A program made the position numbers and the translations under genes. The notes below the pieces were generated by a model. That model did no database searches. It saw only the letters and a list, made by a program, of their open reading frames with translations, and was not told the origin of the DNA. Below, piece by piece: positions 34,393 to 43,831 of a DNA stretch of 62,458 bases; positions within the stretch are counted from its first letter, which is position 1, and each line of letters starts with the position of its first letter. The stretch comes from a bacterium (GTDB lineage Bacteria; Chloroflexota; Chloroflexia; Chloroflexales; Kallotenuaceae), in the NCBI GenBank assembly GCA_016781525.1, contig JADDQE010000016.1, forward strand, positions 1 to 62,458. Reading direction: 5' to 3'.

Positions 34393-35412
34393 TCATACTT
34401 GCGAAGCGGGACGCGGCTGATGGCCGGATCCGGTGTTTGCTCCCAAGCGCTGGTGTGTCCCGGTCAGGCCGCCGACGATATAGAGTATGCCGCCAACACA
34501 GCTTACCGCCATCCGGATAAGGTAAACGATCATCGACAGGGCGATGACCGAAACAGGTGCAATACCCAGAGGGTTAAGCAGCACGACGAATGTGCCGCTT
34601 CGCGCACCGATGTTATTGAAAAAGATTGGCACGAGGCCAACAATGTCGCTGACAGGTACCATAAGCGCGGTGAAGCCAAACGATACCGGCAGGGCGAGGG
34701 ACCGGATGACCGTATAGTTGAGGCCGATCCATGAGAGCTGATAGGCAAACGACAACAAGATAACCAGCACCAGTGTGCGACGGTTCGTGTACGCCCCGGT
34801 TAACATCTGCACGAGCTTGCTGAGCTTGCCGCGCCAATCCGCGACATTCGGGAGTGGAGCACGCATCAATAGCCGCGCAAGGCCGGGTGCAAAGGCGGCT
34901 ACGTAGAGCCCAGCGGCCGCGACGACGAAGCAGCCGACCGTCGCCCAAAGTACAGCGGGTACAGCTTGGAGTGCAGGGAACGTCAAGCCAAGGGCTACGG
35001 CACCAATAACCGTGAGTGCCAGAAAGCCTGTCACGCGCTCAATAAACACGGATGCAAGCGCTATGGCGGGGCGCTTGGTTCGCTGCGAAAGCTGGTACAC
35101 CCGAATCGCGTCGCCACCGATCATGGTCGGCAAAAAATTATTGAAAAATTGTCCGATAAAATAGGCTTGCACCGCCCACAGGTAGGGCACCGCTTGCCTG
35201 CTCCCTTGAAGTACCAGCCACCACTTGAAGGCGCTAAGGAACACACCGACCACCTGCAGCGCAACCGCAAGCACCACTAATGGCCAAACAACAATGCCGC
35301 CAAGCGCCACGAGCTCAGCAACATCGACCTGTATTATCAGCCATCCTAACAGGGCAAGTGTTACGACTATGCGTACCAGCCGCCACCATGACCGGCCTCC
35401 ACGTTGTCTCAT
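34393..35412 (-). CDS. Flippase-like membrane protein (LPG_synthase_TM/UPF0104 family)
   Basis: A 339-residue integral membrane protein with about eight helices and the family motifs FFNNFLPTMIGGDAIRVYQL and LVPIFFNNIGARSGTFVVLL. It has only the membrane domain of MprF-like lysyl-phosphatidylglycerol synthases; stand-alone versions are thought to move lipid-linked molecules or take part in glycolipid transfer. It stands divergent from the YfhO-like gene, with which a joint role in cell-surface glycosylation is conceivable. The C-terminal 25 residues are polar and cytosolic. Confidence 0.88.
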   Translation of the reverse strand: MRQRGGRSWWRLVRIVVTLALLGWLIIQVDVAELVALGGIVVWPLVVLAVALQVVGVFLSAFKWWLVLQGSRQAVPYLWAVQAYFIGQFFNNFLPTMIGGDAIRVYQLSQRTKRPAIALASVFIERVTGFLALTVIGAVALGLTFPALQAVPAVLWATVGCFVVAAAGLYVAAFAPGLARLLMRAPLPNVADWRGKLSKLVQMLTGAYTNRRTLVLVILLSFAYQLSWIGLNYTVIRSLALPVSFGFTALMVPVSDIVGLVPIFFNNIGARSGTFVVLLNPLGIAPVSVIALSMIVYLIRMAVSCVGGILYIVGGLTGTHQRLGANTGSGHQPRPASQV

Positions 35413-35623
35413 TCGTCCATTCCTTTAGCCCAGTCCGGCCATGGAACTGATACGGCGCTTCTCTGCCTTTTGCAAAACAGACCGAGGAGCCTACACGTAG
35501 GCGCTCATGCCACCACACATTATACAGAGCGATTACGATATGAGGGCTCTTACGATGCATAGTTGGCCCAGGCACAGGCTCACACAACTCAGCCCGGCCC
35601 GAAATCAGGCGTATAGGAATTGT

Positions 35624-35653
35624 TTGCACTCAGTGCAGACGGGTGATTATAAT
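35624..35653 (+). promoter_or_regulatory. Sigma-70-type promoter of the YfhO-like gene
   Basis: TTGCAC (35624-35629), an 18-nt spacer and a perfect TATAAT (35648-35653). Transcription would begin near 35660, which rules out the in-frame GTG at 35643 as start codon if this promoter is used. Confidence 0.6.
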
Positions 35654-35711
35654 CCAGCGTTACCTTTTGGGAGCACGTCGAGAACAAAAATTATATGAAT
35701 GGGCTCTATCT

Positions 35712-38210
35712 GTGAACCTATATTCAACTCGAAAACTTGAGCGCGTACGGACTGCGCTGCATCGTGGAGCTACTCTGCCTTTGCTGGTTCTATGTGGCTT
35801 CGCGTTGCTGTTGATGTGGCGGAGCGTGCTCGGTGATATTTTTCTGCCGCTAGACATCGTGCCGCACCAACATCCTTGGCGCTTCTCGTACGAGCGCGTG
35901 CCCGTTAACAACCCCATCAACAGCGACATAATTCAACAGGTGTATCCACGGCGTCAATTAACGCGGCTCATCGTAAGCCAGGGAGCATGGCCGCTATGGA
36001 ACCCGACAATCCTAACGGGAACTCCGCTGCTCGCTGACGGTCAGTCAACGTTTTTCTATCTTCCGAGCGTGCTATTCTTGATCCTGCCCCTGGCGCAGGC
36101 GTTTGGGTACTACGCAATCCTGCAGGTCGTCCTAGCTGGTGTTGGGAGTTACGCCTTTGCACGCCGGCTCGGCCTCGACCGTGGGGCTGCCACACTCACC
36201 GGTATTTGCTACATGTTCAGCGGCTACGTACTCTCATGGCTACAGTTTCCGCACCACAGCGGCGCAATGGCAATGCTTCCGTGGTGCTTCTGGGCGATTG
36301 AACGGGCATGCCAGGGAAAGCGTTGGGCCCACTGGGCAGCCGCTGGGGTTGTGTTGGCCTTGCCTCTGCTGGCGCACATCCAGCTGTCGTTTTATATCTA
36401 TGTCGGTACTGGCTGCTATCTCCTTGCCCGGGTCGTCGAAATGCAGCCGTGGAAACATCGCTTGTCGCTTATGCTTGGATACGGACTTGCCGTGGTGCTC
36501 GCGCTGGCGCTCAGCGCCGTACAGTTGGTTCCGCAAGTTGCGCTTTCAGCTGAGGGCCAACGTGGCGATGAAGTCACCGAGGAATACACTGCATCTACGC
36601 AATTTGTAAGCATTCTACGCCTTATGTTTCCACTGATTGGCGGACAACCACGGGCCGTGGAGCCCCAATGGGGACCCGAACTGCTGCAGGCGCCCCAGCC
36701 CTACGCGGGACTCGCACCACTTGGCCTCGCCGTAGTTGCGGTTCTGCTCAGTCGTCACCGTGCCACTACAATCTTTACCATGCTATCGATCGGCGCATTA
36801 GCTCTCGCATTACGAACCCCGCTGCTCCAGGTTTTTATGACGCTGGTCCCCCCCTACCGTCAGTTCACGGATCACAACCGGTGGTACGCGTTGTGGGGCT
36901 TCACGATTGCGGTGTTGGCGGGCCTCGGTGCGCAGGCGCTGGTTGAGCGGGGTAGGCGCTCCCGCGTACCTCCACTTTGGACACGCCATGTTAATCGAAC
37001 AGTGCTGGCGATAGTCATCCTTAGCCTCGCTACCTGGACCTGGCAGCATCTCGCACTGTTTACGCCCCAGTCGCGCTATGGCGAATACATCACGCTCATC
37101 CGCCAGCATCCGCTGACGCCAGTTGCGTTGTTTGCGGTCTGCTCCGTCGTGGTCATCGCGGTTCTTGCCAGCCGTCGAGTTCCACGTCTGCTTGCTTGGG
37201 CCATGACGCTGACAGTCGTTGTCGCCGATGTCCTTTGGTATGGAGGAAACTACAATACGACTACCAACCTGTCGCTATACAACCCCACGACCGACCTCGT
37301 CGCCGGACTCGCAAGCGAGGCCCCGGTCCCTGAGAAGCCTGAGCTGTTGTATCCCCCGGCGCGCCAGCTCGCCTTTTTTCAATCGCAGCCCAAGCCGTTT
37401 AGGATCATGGCTGGAGATTACCCGGCCCTCCAGCCCAACTTGGCGACCGCCTATGAGCTCGAAGATGTGCGCGGCTACCAATCGCTATATCTCGCTCGGT
37501 ACAACCGCTTGGCACGCTTGATCGACGGCAAGGATTACACCGAGGCAGCCAATGAGGGCGGAACGAGCCTGCGCCCCTACTTTACATCGGCGTACAGTCA
37601 TCGTCGGCTGCTCGACATGCTGAACGTTCAATTTATTTTCTTCCCGCCTGGCAGCAAGAATCCACCGCTTTATGAGCCGCTGCAGCTGGTTCATCAGAGT
37701 GACGAGGGCACGATTTACCGCAATCCGCAAGCGCTACCACGCGCATGGCTCGTCCATTCGGTTGAGACGATAGCGGATGATACTGCTCAACTCGATCGGA
37801 TGGCCCGGGATGATTTTGATCCGGCAACTACGGCGGTTGTATCCGCAGCGCCGCCTCCGGTCGGCCAGCTGTCGACAGCGGACCGTGTTGAGGAGCTTAC
37901 CTACGAGCCAAATGCCGCTCGTATTCGAGCCACAACCGGATCGGCCGCCTTGCTGGTGCTCTCGGACGCCTACACAGATGATTGGCGTGTTACGGTCGAC
38001 GGCACGCCTGCAACTCTGTATCGCACTAACTATGCCTTGCGAGGAGTATGGCTCCCCCCCGGCACGCACGAGGTCGTGTTCAGCTACCGCCCGGTCGCCT
38101 TTATGATTGGGGGAGTCACCAGCGCCAGCACTCTTGGCCTCTTGGTGGTCGCTGCATCATGGTACCATATCTCGAATAGGCGACGTAATATGGGGCAGAC
38201 AGCGGCTTGA
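35712..38210 (+). CDS. YfhO-like multi-spanning membrane protein (putative GT-C glycosyltransferase)
   Basis: An 832-residue membrane protein. About 11-13 helices fill residues 20-510, with an extracytoplasmic loop after helix one (FLPLDIVPHQHPWRFSYERV) and acidic/polar motif INSDIIQQVYPRR that resembles GT-C glycosyltransferases. A large C-terminal periplasmic domain (about 540-800) has RAWLVHSVETIADD and DDWRVTVDGTPATLYRTNYA, typical of YfhO. A last helix and a basic tail end it. YfhO proteins glycosylate lipoteichoic acids in Firmicutes; the acceptor here is unknown. GTG 35712 is chosen as the first in-frame start downstream of the promoter; the frame opens at 35643. Confidence 0.85.
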   Translation: MNLYSTRKLERVRTALHRGATLPLLVLCGFALLLMWRSVLGDIFLPLDIVPHQHPWRFSYERVPVNNPINSDIIQQVYPRRQLTRLIVSQGAWPLWNPTILTGTPLLADGQSTFFYLPSVLFLILPLAQAFGYYAILQVVLAGVGSYAFARRLGLDRGAATLTGICYMFSGYVLSWLQFPHHSGAMAMLPWCFWAIERACQGKRWAHWAAAGVVLALPLLAHIQLSFYIYVGTGCYLLARVVEMQPWKHRLSLMLGYGLAVVLALALSAVQLVPQVALSAEGQRGDEVTEEYTASTQFVSILRLMFPLIGGQPRAVEPQWGPELLQAPQPYAGLAPLGLAVVAVLLSRHRATTIFTMLSIGALALALRTPLLQVFMTLVPPYRQFTDHNRWYALWGFTIAVLAGLGAQALVERGRRSRVPPLWTRHVNRTVLAIVILSLATWTWQHLALFTPQSRYGEYITLIRQHPLTPVALFAVCSVVVIAVLASRRVPRLLAWAMTLTVVVADVLWYGGNYNTTTNLSLYNPTTDLVAGLASEAPVPEKPELLYPPARQLAFFQSQPKPFRIMAGDYPALQPNLATAYELEDVRGYQSLYLARYNRLARLIDGKDYTEAANEGGTSLRPYFTSAYSHRRLLDMLNVQFIFFPPGSKNPPLYEPLQLVHQSDEGTIYRNPQALPRAWLVHSVETIADDTAQLDRMARDDFDPATTAVVSAAPPPVGQLSTADRVEELTYEPNAARIRATTGSAALLVLSDAYTDDWRVTVDGTPATLYRTNYALRGVWLPPGTHEVVFSYRPVAFMIGGVTSASTLGLLVVAASWYHISNRRRNMGQTAA

Positions 38211-38231
38211 CCGTTCGTGCAGCGTAGATCA

Positions 38232-38272
38232 TACGTACAGGGAGGCGGCAGCACACCGCCTCCCTGTACGTA
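38232..38272. terminator. Bidirectional hairpin between convergent genes
   Basis: A perfect 17-bp stem TACGTACAGGGAGGCGG (38232-38248) with its complement (38256-38272) around a 7-nt loop. It lies 22 nt after the YfhO-like stop and 49 nt before the stop of the convergent oxidoreductase gene. No long T run on either side, yet the stem is strong enough to serve both. Confidence 0.75.
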
Positions 38273-38320
38273 GGTATTGCTCGTTTGCCGCTGTCCCTAG
38301 CTCGCGAACAACCGAGCTAT

Positions 38321-38755
38321 TCAGATTCGATCAAGGATGACGACGGGAATCTCGCGGGGCGTCTTTGCTTGATACTTGTTGTAATCTGGCCAAATCGCCG
38401 CCATACGATCCCAAAGGCCTTGCCGCTCATCCGCTGTCGCTGTGCGGGCTTTGGCGCGGAATCGATCTGCTTTCACCTGGATCTCGACCTGGGGATGTTC
38501 GAGGATATTCAAGTACCACTCTGGATGGTGGTCCGCACCACCGTTAGATGCCACAACAGCGTAACGCTCGCCGTCCTGGGTATAGATCAGCGCGAGGCGC
38601 CGCGGCTTACCAGTCCGTCGGCCTCTGGTGGTCAAGATTAGCGTAGGCGCCCCTTTCCAAATGTGTCCATCTTCGCCATTGGTTTCAATATAACGCCGCA
38701 CGTGCTCCGCAACCCATCCGTGAGGGCTGTCAATCGGCTCTTCCGTAACCGTCAT
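38321..38755 (-). CDS. Nitroreductase/deazaflavin (F420)-dependent oxidoreductase family protein
   Basis: A 144-residue split-barrel protein of the Ddn family. Family features: GAPTLILTTRGRRTGKPRRL (cofactor-phosphate site), LALIYTQDGERYAVVASNGG, HHPEWYLNILEHPQVEIQV. These bind F420 or FMN and reduce quinones or nitro compounds. It fits the LLM-class and PPOX-fold genes elsewhere in the window, which suggests that the organism makes F420. The start at 38755 follows AAGAGGTTAATTG. Confidence 0.9.
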   Translation of the reverse strand: MTVTEEPIDSPHGWVAEHVRRYIETNGEDGHIWKGAPTLILTTRGRRTGKPRRLALIYTQDGERYAVVASNGGADHHPEWYLNILEHPQVEIQVKADRFRAKARTATADERQGLWDRMAAIWPDYNKYQAKTPREIPVVILDRI

Positions 38756-38881
38756 CAATTAACCTCTTTCTGTCAATGCTACTATAGAGCGACTGCGACA
38801 TAGCACGCTGCGTTCCAGCTCCATGCATCCCGCCGAAGCCCCTACCGCCAGCAAGGGCTTGCGTAATTCGGCAAGGCCCCC

Positions 38882-40474
38882 TCAGGCTGGATTGGCGCTG
38901 CGCCCATCCTTGCGCCGTTTCCTCAACCGGCCCAACCGACGCCCAGGCGCGGGACGATACCTGCGAGTGCCGCGCCACCGCCCAGGCTGGCTCGGCCTCC
39001 GTGGTGGCACATGCGGGCTGGGAACTGGTGCGCGCAGCGCACGGACGAGCGTTGTGCCTCCGGCGGCCAGCCCAATCGTGGCAAGTGGCCAGGCGATGAG
39101 CCGTGGAAAGCGCGCTGTAATCAGCGACGTCACCAGCAAGGTCCCGCCGATGGCAGCGCCCACCAACCGTTCCTGGTGCTCCAAGGTACTGCTACCTGCC
39201 GCCCCGAGTGCCGCGCTGATTCTCCCGACCCGCGCGCTGCTGGATGCACTACCATGCTGGACTTCTTTACGCGCCCTGCGTTCTGCACGCGTCTCAGGGC
39301 GTACGGGTATCGCGCGAGTATGGCGTCGCGGTCCGCCAAGCCGGATCTCACGCGCATCCGCCAGATCCTGGAGATACATCGCCTCCATCGCCGCCCCAAA
39401 CGCCGCATCTTCCGCGACCAGGTTGATCTCCCAATTCGTGACGAGGCCGGTCACGTTCAAATTTGTAGAACCGATGCGTGCCCACCAGCCGTCGGCAATC
39501 GTGGTCTTGGCGTGCATCATAAGTCCGGCGTATTCCCAGATGCGAATACCGGCGTCGAGCAGTGGACGGTAGCCCCAGCGCGAGAGCGCGCCGACGACCG
39601 GTAAATCGTTGGTCGCCGGCAGCAAGATGCGCACGTCGATCCCGTCGCGGGCTGCCGCAATCAGGGCTTCGCGCAAGATTGGCAATATGAGAAAATAGGC
39701 GTCGGCGATCCAGATCCGCTTTTCGACCCCGGCAAGCAGCACCTGTAACATGCGCAGCATCCGCTGCCGTCCAGGCTCTTCCGCCATGACGCGTGCCGCC
39801 GTGGAGCCCGTCAAGAGCATTTCGGCAGTAGTCGGAAGTTCCTCGTCCGGCAGTGGCGACCCAGTCGTCGCCCAGATCGCGGCGAAGGCGTGCTCAAGAT
39901 CGGCTACGGCTGGGCCGGTGACACCAACTGCCGTATCACGGTAGGGCAGACCCGTCATGGGCGAACGCTGCAACCACGGATCAGCGATACAGACGCCGCC
40001 AACCGAAGCATACTCCCCGTCTACGGCCACCAGCTTGCGGTGATCACGCGAGACGGCATGAAGTGGTGCGCCCACCCCCAGCGGGTTGGCCACGCGCACG
40101 TCGACCCCCGCACGTCGAAGGTCTTGCCAAAAACGCCCAGGAACGTCCCAGGAGCCATACCAATCATATAGAACCCGCACCTGCACGCCAGCCGCGGCAC
40201 GCTCGGCCAGGGCATCGGCGAAGCGGCGCCCGATATGGTCAGACTTGAAGATGTAGTTTTCGAGATGCACCCAACGCCGCGCACGACTAATTGAGGCAAT
40301 CCAATCGTCGAAGGTATCCGGTCCATTCTGGAGTAGCGTCAAGCGGTTACCAGGACGCAGCTGTGAACCGCTCACACGGCGCAGCGCTCGGGCTAGACCC
40401 GCCTCGTGCGGGATCGCTAGCTCTGCGTCGTGCACATCGGAAGGAGAAGCTTGCATTCCATGCGCTGATTTCAT
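38882..40474 (-). CDS. Phospholipase D family protein (cardiolipin-synthase-like)
   Basis: About 530 residues with two complete HKD motifs: SRDHRKLVAVDGEYASVGG (near residue 150) and GLMMHAKTTIADGWWARIGS (near residue 325). This fits phosphatidyl transfer between lipids. Unlike standard cardiolipin synthases, it has no N-terminal membrane helices; instead a C-terminal pair of hydrophobic segments (LVGAAIGGTLLVTSLI, WPLATIGLAAGGTTLV) and a highly basic tail (RRYRPAPGRRLGRLRKRRK) would hold it at the membrane. The start at 40474 is chosen because earlier in-frame sequence overlaps the isomerase gene; ATG 40456 is an alternative. Confidence 0.88.
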   Translation of the reverse strand: MKSAHGMQASPSDVHDAELAIPHEAGLARALRRVSGSQLRPGNRLTLLQNGPDTFDDWIASISRARRWVHLENYIFKSDHIGRRFADALAERAAAGVQVRVLYDWYGSWDVPGRFWQDLRRAGVDVRVANPLGVGAPLHAVSRDHRKLVAVDGEYASVGGVCIADPWLQRSPMTGLPYRDTAVGVTGPAVADLEHAFAAIWATTGSPLPDEELPTTAEMLLTGSTAARVMAEEPGRQRMLRMLQVLLAGVEKRIWIADAYFLILPILREALIAAARDGIDVRILLPATNDLPVVGALSRWGYRPLLDAGIRIWEYAGLMMHAKTTIADGWWARIGSTNLNVTGLVTNWEINLVAEDAAFGAAMEAMYLQDLADAREIRLGGPRRHTRAIPVRPETRAERRARKEVQHGSASSSARVGRISAALGAAGSSTLEHQERLVGAAIGGTLLVTSLITARFPRLIAWPLATIGLAAGGTTLVRALRAPVPSPHVPPRRPSQPGRWRGTRRYRPAPGRRLGRLRKRRKDGRSANPA

Positions 40475-40674
40475 AGTGCTAATAGTACGCGATGATTGCA
40501 CGAATGTTGCGCGGTGTGACCGCCGGATCCTGGCGCGAGTCCATCGACGTGCGTTTGTGGTCGAGATCGCAGCCGGATCGAGGTTAGACCAGCGCTTGCC
40601 GGGATCCCATGCAATCCGAGCTATCTCCGCGACCCTAGCCGTGCTATCAACGCCCGCGCCAGCTGTCGACGGTT

Positions 40675-41496
40675 TTACACGTGGGCAATGTATCGCTGGC
40701 ACATCAACGCCAGCACCTCGTCGCCGGGAGTATCCCAGAGCGCCTGATTGAAGATTTCGACCTCGATGGGGCCATGATAGCCAGCCGCATCCACGGCGCA
40801 GCGGAGCCGCCGGATCTCGATCACCCCATCACCAATCATGCCTCGTCCGAGCAGGAAGTCGGGGGGCGGCACGACCCAGTCGTTGGTATGAAATCCCAGG
40901 ATTCGGCCTTCAGCACGCTTAATCTGTCGGTAGACCTCGGGATCCCACCAGACATGATACACATCGATTGCAACGCCGACCTGCTGCTGATCAAACTGCT
41001 CCGCTATATCCAGCGCTTGACGTAACGTAACGATTACAGATCGATCAGCGGCAAACATTGGGTGTAGCGGCTCAATCGCGAGCTTCACACCGCGCTCCTG
41101 TGCATAGGGCGCCACCGCCGCAATACCATCCCGTACCATCTCGCGCGCCGCCCCAATATCTTGATCGGGTGCAGGGCCACATACCAGCACTAGCACGCTG
41201 GCACCCAGCTCCGCGGCCTCCTCGATTGCCCTGCGATTATCGTCGATGCGTGCCTCGCGCTCTGCTGGCGTTGCCGCAGGAAAAAAGCCTCCCCGACATA
41301 CGCTTGAGACTTGCAGCCCGGTGCTACGCACAATCCGAGCGCTTTCCGTCAGGCCAGCTTCGGCTACTTTATGGCGCCACAGCCCGATGCTCGGGATACC
41401 CGCGCGGACGCAGCCATCAACGGCCTCAAGCACGCTCCAATTTTGAGTCGTCGCCTGGTTTAGACTCAGGCGCGAAAGGTCGGTTAATGGCTGCAT
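40675..41496 (-). CDS. Sugar phosphate isomerase/epimerase (xylose-isomerase-like TIM barrel)
   Basis: A 273-residue TIM-barrel protein of the IolE/IolI/Hps-like group. Metal-site residues are suggested by KLAIEPLHPMFAADRS (Glu), VGVAIDVYHVWWDPEVY (Asp, His), LGFHTNDWVV and GPIEVEIFNQALW (final Glu). It isomerises or epimerises a sugar or inosose. AGGAGG stands 6 nt before the ATG. It follows the DUF993 gene by only 9 nt, so the two and the dehydrogenase gene upstream form one sugar-catabolic operon. Confidence 0.9.
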   Translation of the reverse strand: MQPLTDLSRLSLNQATTQNWSVLEAVDGCVRAGIPSIGLWRHKVAEAGLTESARIVRSTGLQVSSVCRGGFFPAATPAEREARIDDNRRAIEEAAELGASVLVLVCGPAPDQDIGAAREMVRDGIAAVAPYAQERGVKLAIEPLHPMFAADRSVIVTLRQALDIAEQFDQQQVGVAIDVYHVWWDPEVYRQIKRAEGRILGFHTNDWVVPPPDFLLGRGMIGDGVIEIRRLRCAVDAAGYHGPIEVEIFNQALWDTPGDEVLALMCQRYIAHV

Positions 41497-41505
41497 TTGA
41501 GCCTC

Positions 41506-42669
41506 CTAGACTATCCCTGCAACCGCCAATATACGGCGCATTCGGCGTGTAGCTTCTTCCGGATCGACAAGGATGCCGGCTTGATCGGCCAGCATAAAGA
41601 GCTCGGCAAGGTGGACAACGGGCCGTGCGCTCTCTTGGCCGCCAACCATCCGAAAATGCTTCTGGTGGCCGTTGAGGTAGGCGAGAAACACGACGCCGGT
41701 TTTGTATGAGTACGTGGGCGGTTGAAACACGTGGCGCGACAGGGGCACGGTAGGTGCCAACACTGCTTCGTACGTGTCCCAATCGCCTGCGTCGAGCGCC
41801 GCAAGTGCGGCGGATGCTGCGGGAGCAATAGCGTCGAATATCCCAAGCAGAGCATGGCTATGGCCCTCCGAGTCACCCCGAATGAGCTCGGCGTAGTTGA
41901 AATCGTCTCCCGTGTACATGCGAACTCCGTCGGGCAGGTGTCGACGCATCGTGACCTCACGGTCCTTATCCAATAATGAGATTTTGATACCGTCGATCTT
42001 GGATGCATGGTCGTTGATGATTCGTAGGCAAACATCCATCGCCGTGTTCAGGTCGCGCGAGCCCCAGTAGCCTGCAAGCGCGGGATCGAACATATCACCC
42101 AGCCAATGCAAGATCACGGGCTGAGTCACCTGTGACAATATACGTTCATACACCCGCGCATAATCATCCGGCCCTCGGGCACAGGCTGCCAGCGCACGAC
42201 TCGCCATCAGGATAATGCGACTGCCAACGCCGTCAACAAAACTGCACTGTTCTTCATATGCAGCCTCAACATCGGCGAGCTCCAACGCCGGGTGTGGCGC
42301 CAGATGATCGGTACCAGCACCACACGCCACAGTTCCACCGACAGTCCGTGCGTCCGCCACTGAGCGGCGAATCAATTCTTTGGCGGTTTCCCAGCTGAGG
42401 CCCATTCCCCGCTGGGCAGTATCCATCGCTTCGGCTACAGCGAGCCCAAGCGACCACAAATATGAGCGGTATTGGAGGGTCGTGTCCCAGTCAATGCGGG
42501 AATGGGCTATCGGATCGACATCGGCCAGCGGATCTGCAACCACGTGCGCCGCGGCGTAAGCAACGCGCATCGTAATTGGCACGTGCGGCGGGTGAAACTG
42601 CGACGGCGCTCCTGGCCGGTATGCCAGGAGCGTTCCGTCAGGTCGTGGCAATAGAAGCGGTAGTGTCAT
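41506..42669 (-). CDS. DUF993 family protein (dihydrodipicolinate-synthase-like aldolase fold)
   Basis: A 387-residue DUF993 member. Family motifs include TMRVAYAAAHVVADPLAD, SRIDWDTTLQYRSYLWSLGL, AEAMDTAQRGMGLSW and HWLGDMFDPALAGYWGS. The fold is of the DHDPS/NAL aldolase type; SKIDGIKISLLDKDRE holds the likely Schiff-base Lys. The reaction is unknown; linkage with a dehydrogenase and an isomerase suggests cleavage of a keto-acid sugar derivative. Its start overlaps the dehydrogenase 3' end by 32 nt. Confidence 0.85.
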   Translation of the reverse strand: MTLPLLLPRPDGTLLAYRPGAPSQFHPPHVPITMRVAYAAAHVVADPLADVDPIAHSRIDWDTTLQYRSYLWSLGLAVAEAMDTAQRGMGLSWETAKELIRRSVADARTVGGTVACGAGTDHLAPHPALELADVEAAYEEQCSFVDGVGSRIILMASRALAACARGPDDYARVYERILSQVTQPVILHWLGDMFDPALAGYWGSRDLNTAMDVCLRIINDHASKIDGIKISLLDKDREVTMRRHLPDGVRMYTGDDFNYAELIRGDSEGHSHALLGIFDAIAPAASAALAALDAGDWDTYEAVLAPTVPLSRHVFQPPTYSYKTGVVFLAYLNGHQKHFRMVGGQESARPVVHLAELFMLADQAGILVDPEEATRRMRRILAVAGIV

Positions 42670-43831
42670 GATTGTCCTCTCCGAGGGTTAGAACGGGCAC
42701 GTCGAGCCAGCAGCGCTCGCGCCAGGAGCGCAGCGCTAGCTCGGCAAGTTGTACGCCTTTCGCTCCTGCTAGCAGATCGTACGGGAACGGCGCATCGCAG
42801 GCGACATGACGTAAGAACAGTTCCCATTGCACCTTAAAGGCGTTATCAAAGACCTGATTGTCGGGCACTTCCTGCCAGTCATCCCAAAAGTTAAGGGGAT
42901 TTGGAACGTCAGGATTCCATATGGCTCTGGGGGTATTAACTCGCTGCTGCGCACGGCAGCCGCGCAATCCGGCAACAGCGCTGCCCAGCGTGCCGTCTAC
43001 CTGAAGGCTGAATAGTTCGTCCCGATAGACGCGGACTGCCCATGAAGAATTGATCTGCGCAATGATGCCGCCCTCAAGCTCGAAGGTCCCATAAGCCGCG
43101 TCATCAGCGGTCGCCTTGTACGGCGTGCCCTGCTCATCGAAGCGTTCGGGAATATGCGTTGCCCCGAGGCACGAGACTGCCTGCACTCGCCCGAAGATAT
43201 GTTCGAGCACGTACTGCCAGTGGCAGAACATATCGAGAATGATCCCGCCGCCCTCTTCCTGGCGATAGTTCCATGATGGCCGCTGCGCGGGCTGCCAATC
43301 GCCCTCGAAGACCCAGTAACCAAATTCGCCGCGCACCGAAAGAATGCGGCCGAAGAAGCCGCTATCGACGAGGCGCTTGAGCTTGAGTAAACCGGGCAGC
43401 CATAACTTGTCCTGCACGACGCCGTTCTTCACGCCAGCCTTGCGTGCACGTCGGGCGAGGTCGAGAGATGTTTCTACATCAGCGGCTATGGGCTTCTCGC
43501 AATAAATATGCTTGCCGGCAGCAATCGCGGCGCGTACACTCTCTGCTCGGCGTGTTGTAGTTTGAGCATCGAAATATATCTGATCGTCAGCGGACTTCAG
43601 ACAGCTGTCAACATCTGTGCTCCATCGCTCGATACTATTCGCGCGTGCTAATGCCGCCAATTTGTGCTCGTTCCGCCCGACCAAAATCGGATCGGGCACC
43701 AGACGATCGCCGTTGGGAAGTAATACGCCGCCTCCTTGGCGAATAGCCACGATCGACCGTACGAGATGCTGGTGCGTGCCCATGCGGCCGGTCACGCCGT
43801 TCATGATGACACCAATTCTCTGTTCGCCCAT
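42638..43831 (-). CDS. Gfo/Idh/MocA family oxidoreductase
   Basis: A 397-residue sugar dehydrogenase. The NAD-binding Rossmann start is RIGVIMNGVTGRMG, with an insertion before the helix; the conserved EKP catalytic Lys is in GKHIYCEKPIAADVETSLDL. The C-terminal substrate domain has GGGIILDMFCHWQYVLEHI (usual GG-D-x-x-x-H pattern, His in FCHW). It oxidises a sugar or inositol hydroxyl. It is the first gene of the operon with DUF993 and the TIM-barrel isomerase. The start at 43831 follows CAAGGGGACATTGT. Confidence 0.92.
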   Translation of the reverse strand: MGEQRIGVIMNGVTGRMGTHQHLVRSIVAIRQGGGVLLPNGDRLVPDPILVGRNEHKLAALARANSIERWSTDVDSCLKSADDQIYFDAQTTTRRAESVRAAIAAGKHIYCEKPIAADVETSLDLARRARKAGVKNGVVQDKLWLPGLLKLKRLVDSGFFGRILSVRGEFGYWVFEGDWQPAQRPSWNYRQEEGGGIILDMFCHWQYVLEHIFGRVQAVSCLGATHIPERFDEQGTPYKATADDAAYGTFELEGGIIAQINSSWAVRVYRDELFSLQVDGTLGSAVAGLRGCRAQQRVNTPRAIWNPDVPNPLNFWDDWQEVPDNQVFDNAFKVQWELFLRHVACDAPFPYDLLAGAKGVQLAELALRSWRERCWLDVPVLTLGEDNHDTTASIATT

